Part shown: positions 6,801 to 7,506 of the stretch, one piece after another | Layout of the letters: each line of letters starts with the position of its first letter | Position numbering within the stretch: position 1 is the first letter of the stretch | Assembly (NCBI GenBank): GCA_022360595.1 | Contig: JAKSCN010000317.1 | Span: forward strand, 1-7,506 | Origin: Chromatiales bacterium | Lineage (GTDB): Bacteria > Pseudomonadota > Gammaproteobacteria > Chromatiales > Chromatiaceae | DNA: 7,506 bases | Reading direction: 5' to 3' | Notes under the pieces: generated by a model | Told to the model about the DNA's origin: nothing | What the model saw: only the letters and a program-made list of their open reading frames with translations | The model's database searches: none | Program-made: the position numbers and the translations under genes

Positions 6801-7432
6801 TGCCCCATAGCACAGCGCATCCAGACCAGCCCAGTATTGTTATCACTCACTGTCCCATCACTCAGTGCAACCATGGCGCCAAAAAAAGGGGTGCCACGAA
6901 CAAGCCTTACATACCCATAGTCGTTACGACTATATAAATCGGTACTGCCTTGGGAGAAATCGACACCCCACGCAAAGTGAAGATCGTTGGCAAAAGATGA
7001 GCCTGACCAGAAAGTACTCGATATGTATGCTTCCGAAAAAACGGCCGGATCAATCACTGGATAACTACGAGTGTAATCTACTATCGACTGCAGTTCCTGG
7101 ATTGTTGGTAATCGCCAATCACTCTGTCCTGCGAAATCAGCCGTCAAAGCCTTAGCATTATCCCAAGTATAAAGGCCAATTGGATCACCTACACAACTTG
7201 TTCCATCCCAAGTCTGCCCCATAAGGCAACGCATCCATGTTAGCCCAGTATAATTATCTGTTACCGTACCATCACCGTTATCGGTATAACGCCCAACCCC
7301 GGAACCACTACTGCCTCCCTGTGCGTCAAAAAAGACAGCATCCTCAGGCAGCTCGGTTAAGGCATAAACCGAGGCACTGAAAAACTTCAGAATTATTAGA
7401 AAAATAAAAAAGAGCTTTATTATCCGTAGCAT
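3833..7432 (-). CDS. large exported multidomain protein: four DUF1566 (Lcl-type) domains, InlB-like repeats, C-terminal PD40 propeller repeats
   Basis: A 1199-residue protein of unknown function. Residues 1-24 are a signal peptide: positive start, an Ile/Leu/Phe-rich core and likely cleavage after VYA, with no lipobox cysteine. The domains, in order, are DUF1566 copies at about 50-180, 190-316, 481-609 and 620-747. Each carries GTVxDxxTGLxWMRC, a second cysteine 11 residues later, DWRLP plus ELQSIVDYT, and a final RLVRG. InlB B-repeat-like modules lie at about 323-398 and 754-827 (DWPVTLTA, GY.F..WSGACSG, KTV.A.F), with a more divergent one at 403-470. A region at 832-911 resembles a coathanger-stack module (ITLGSGFSAEVGSQFQAG). 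From about 958 there are PD40/TolB-like repeats with NGVLDVYLYD, NGVADIYLH and ISADGRYVLYL. All 22 cysteines fall into plausible pairs, as expected for an oxidising compartment. No C-terminal anchor or membrane helix is seen. AGGA at 7444-7441, 8 bases before the ATG, supports the start. DUF1566 is the C-terminal domain family of the Legionella Lcl adhesin, so a binding role is plausible; the ligand is unknown. Confidence 0.9.
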   Translation of the reverse strand: MLRIIKLFFIFLIILKFFSASVYALTELPEDAVFFDAQGGSSGSGVGRYTDNGDGTVTDNYTGLTWMRCLMGQTWDGTSCVGDPIGLYTWDNAKALTADFAGQSDWRLPTIQELQSIVDYTRSYPVIDPAVFSEAYISSTFWSGSSFANDLHFAWGVDFSQGSTDLYSRNDYGYVRLVRGTPFFGAMVALSDGTVSDNNTGLVWMRCAMGQVWDGMTCTGQPNYYTWSDANLLAANFAGQDDWRLPTIQELQSIVDYTTRNPAIDTIAYPDFPSEYYWAEITNEYDTPTASRVYFSTGEASPGNSFSLGVARLVRGGESFDDFDLSLSAGNGGYISSLGFACSYGVCTRTYSKDWPVTLTAKPDLGYRFVGWSGACSGTNPECTLVMDGDKTVSATFVQVYDVAAISGNGGGVTPRISKVDKGASATFVLTPKSGYILDNDVGGTCPAGSWSGNSYTTGEITSRCFINFSFTSNSARARYSDNGDGTVTDSYTGLTWMRCSLGQTWDGTTCTGTPVSYTGSAALELASGFAGHSDWRLPSMYELQSIVDYTTYDPSIDSILFPNTPPYTYWSDTSHSIWSGELWRLLFDFGSSYWGSYNAVSSVRLVRGDQLVGDLVVHEGTVTDSSTGLTWMRCAIGQVWDGAACTGTAGEYTWNEALALTVNFAEQSDWRLPNIQELQSIVDYTAYRPAIDNGIFPNTPLSEFWSSSQSNTNIYDYIWKIDFRDGRTSSYYYSDSTVYHVRLVRGGETFGYHDLNLSSNGGGSVSSTGFDCGDSCSHRYDKDWPVTLTAIPDAGYHFIRWSGACSGTDPQCTLTMTADKTVTAYFGTEVGSSNCSNGVDPVIRGTVVYTGKEACVASSSIATQSSVTVVPGADVLYKAPLITLGSGFSAEVGSQFQAGASVDASGYLVIARAEVSNEPSAPQAGGAKSGVTGPKSAVRLSMDDLPRNLRDLLAAQGAEAWDIFTDVAGQFIVFSSDGALVNNDLNGVLDVYLYDVDQDYLQVLSRGLLDYSANGASWQPRMDGGGNYVVYTSEASDLIKEDNNGVADIYLHTIATGLTERVSSDESGQESTYAAANPAIASAAPQVLYQRRGDDGYSHVYSYDADWPGLGTARVSTAENDQGQLVDSLFPEISADGRYVLYLQTTADDVTELWCQAIRYDQQQGVMATYSCPEDYSSDTPYRPLFADDGAVGWQRLN
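3842..4561 (-). other. PD40/TolB-like beta-propeller repeat region of the exported protein
   Basis: Residues 958-1197 contain repeats of the type 'hydrophobic strand, D/N-x-NG-x-x-D-hydrophobic-Y-hydrophobic': FIVFSSDGALVNNDLNGVLD, then YVVYTSEASDLIKEDNNGVAD, then FPEISADGRYVLYL. This spacing is common in secreted TolB-like propeller proteins. I count three clear repeats and perhaps a degenerate one (QVLYQRRGDDGYSHVYSYD). That is fewer than the six or seven blades of a closed propeller, so the fold is either incomplete or built partly from repeats I cannot see. Confidence 0.6.
4952..5995 (-). repeat. block B of the internal duplication: DUF1566-DUF1566-InlB module
   Basis: This segment encodes residues 480-827: DUF1566 copy 3 (about 5992-5606), copy 4 (about 5575-5192) and an InlB-like module (about 5173-4952). 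It is the counterpart of block A. Copy 3 is slightly changed in the core motif (DWRLPSMYELQ instead of DWRLPTIQELQ) and lacks the YTW motif (SYTGSAAL instead). Between the blocks lies an extra, divergent beta module (about 6226-6023) with its own cysteine pair, C446 and C465. No counterpart of it follows block B. Confidence 0.75.
6239..7285 (-). repeat. block A of an internal duplication: DUF1566-DUF1566-InlB module
   Basis: This segment encodes residues 50-398 of the large exported protein: DUF1566 copy 1 (about 7285-6893), copy 2 (about 6865-6485) and an InlB-like module (about 6466-6239). It parallels block B at 4952-5995 in domain order and length. Copy 1 matches copy 3 best (YxDNGDGTVTDxYTGLTWMRC), and copy 2 matches copy 4 best (WMRCA.GQVWDG and RLVRGGE.F leading into the beta module). 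Many third-codon positions differ, so the duplication looks old. Confidence 0.75.
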
Positions 7433-7462
7433 TTATTATTTCCTACTGTGGGTGATGAGATG

Positions 7463-7492
7463 GACGCCCTACCAATCCGGCGTCGATGCGCC
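7463..7492. repeat. overlapping inverted repeats in the leader of the exported-protein gene
   Basis: GACGCC (7463-7468) can pair with GGCGTC (7479-7484). GGCG (7479-7482) can instead pair with CGCC (7489-7492). The two hairpins share bases and exclude each other. They lie 31-60 bases upstream of the start codon, between it and the window edge. The stems are short, so this may be chance, a weak leader structure, or the tip of a dispersed repeat cut by the window end. No promoter for the gene can be recognised in the 74 bp available. Confidence 0.3.
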
Positions 7493-7506
7493 AAACTAGT
7501 TCAGTG

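Noticed and set aside
5192..7285. Diversity-generating retroelement target with its cassette
   Set aside because: No reverse transcriptase, accessory gene or template repeat is in the window, and the candidate variable segments are internal rather than at the C terminus. It is kept only as a test under the findings.
7433..7506. c-di-GMP or other riboswitch in the leader of the exported-protein gene
   Set aside because: The 74 bases show only short stems and none of the conserved core motifs I would expect for a GEMM-type element.

Overview
The window looks like chromosomal DNA of a gammaproteobacterium. It carries a leuC-leuD-leuB leucine biosynthesis run on the minus strand, with a divergent LysR-type regulator gene in front of leuC, an order known from Pseudomonas and related gammaproteobacteria. 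I cannot name the genus. No RNA gene, insertion sequence, CRISPR array, integrase or origin is visible.

Layout. Positions 1-683 (minus) hold the N-terminal 227 residues of leuB, cut by the window edge. A 72-bp gap follows and contains a perfect 14-bp inverted repeat. Then come leuD (756-1397, minus) and leuC (1397-2800, minus), which overlap by one base in a TAATG stop/start. A 130-bp divergent intergenic region (2801-2930) contains the leuC ribosome binding site and a palindrome that fits the LysR T-N11-A operator pattern. The LysR regulator runs from 2931 to 3797 (plus). It converges, with only 35 bp between, on a large minus-strand gene (3833-7432) for a 1199-residue exported protein. The last 74 bp are the leader of that gene.

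How the genes work together. LeuC and LeuD are the two subunits of 3-isopropylmalate isomerase and LeuB is the next enzyme, 3-isopropylmalate dehydrogenase, so three of the genes catalyse consecutive steps. leuA is not in the window. The LysR protein is the natural candidate regulator of leuCDB, by position only.

The least ordinary item is the large exported protein. It has a signal peptide, four DUF1566 (Lcl C-terminal-like) domains, three InlB B-repeat-like beta modules, a region resembling a coathanger-stack module, and a C-terminal set of PD40/TolB-like propeller repeats. The order DUF1566-DUF1566-InlB occurs twice, and the corresponding members match best, so a block of about 345 residues appears to have been duplicated. 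It is probably a periplasmic, secreted or surface binding protein. Its ligand is unknown, and it has no evident functional link to the leucine genes.
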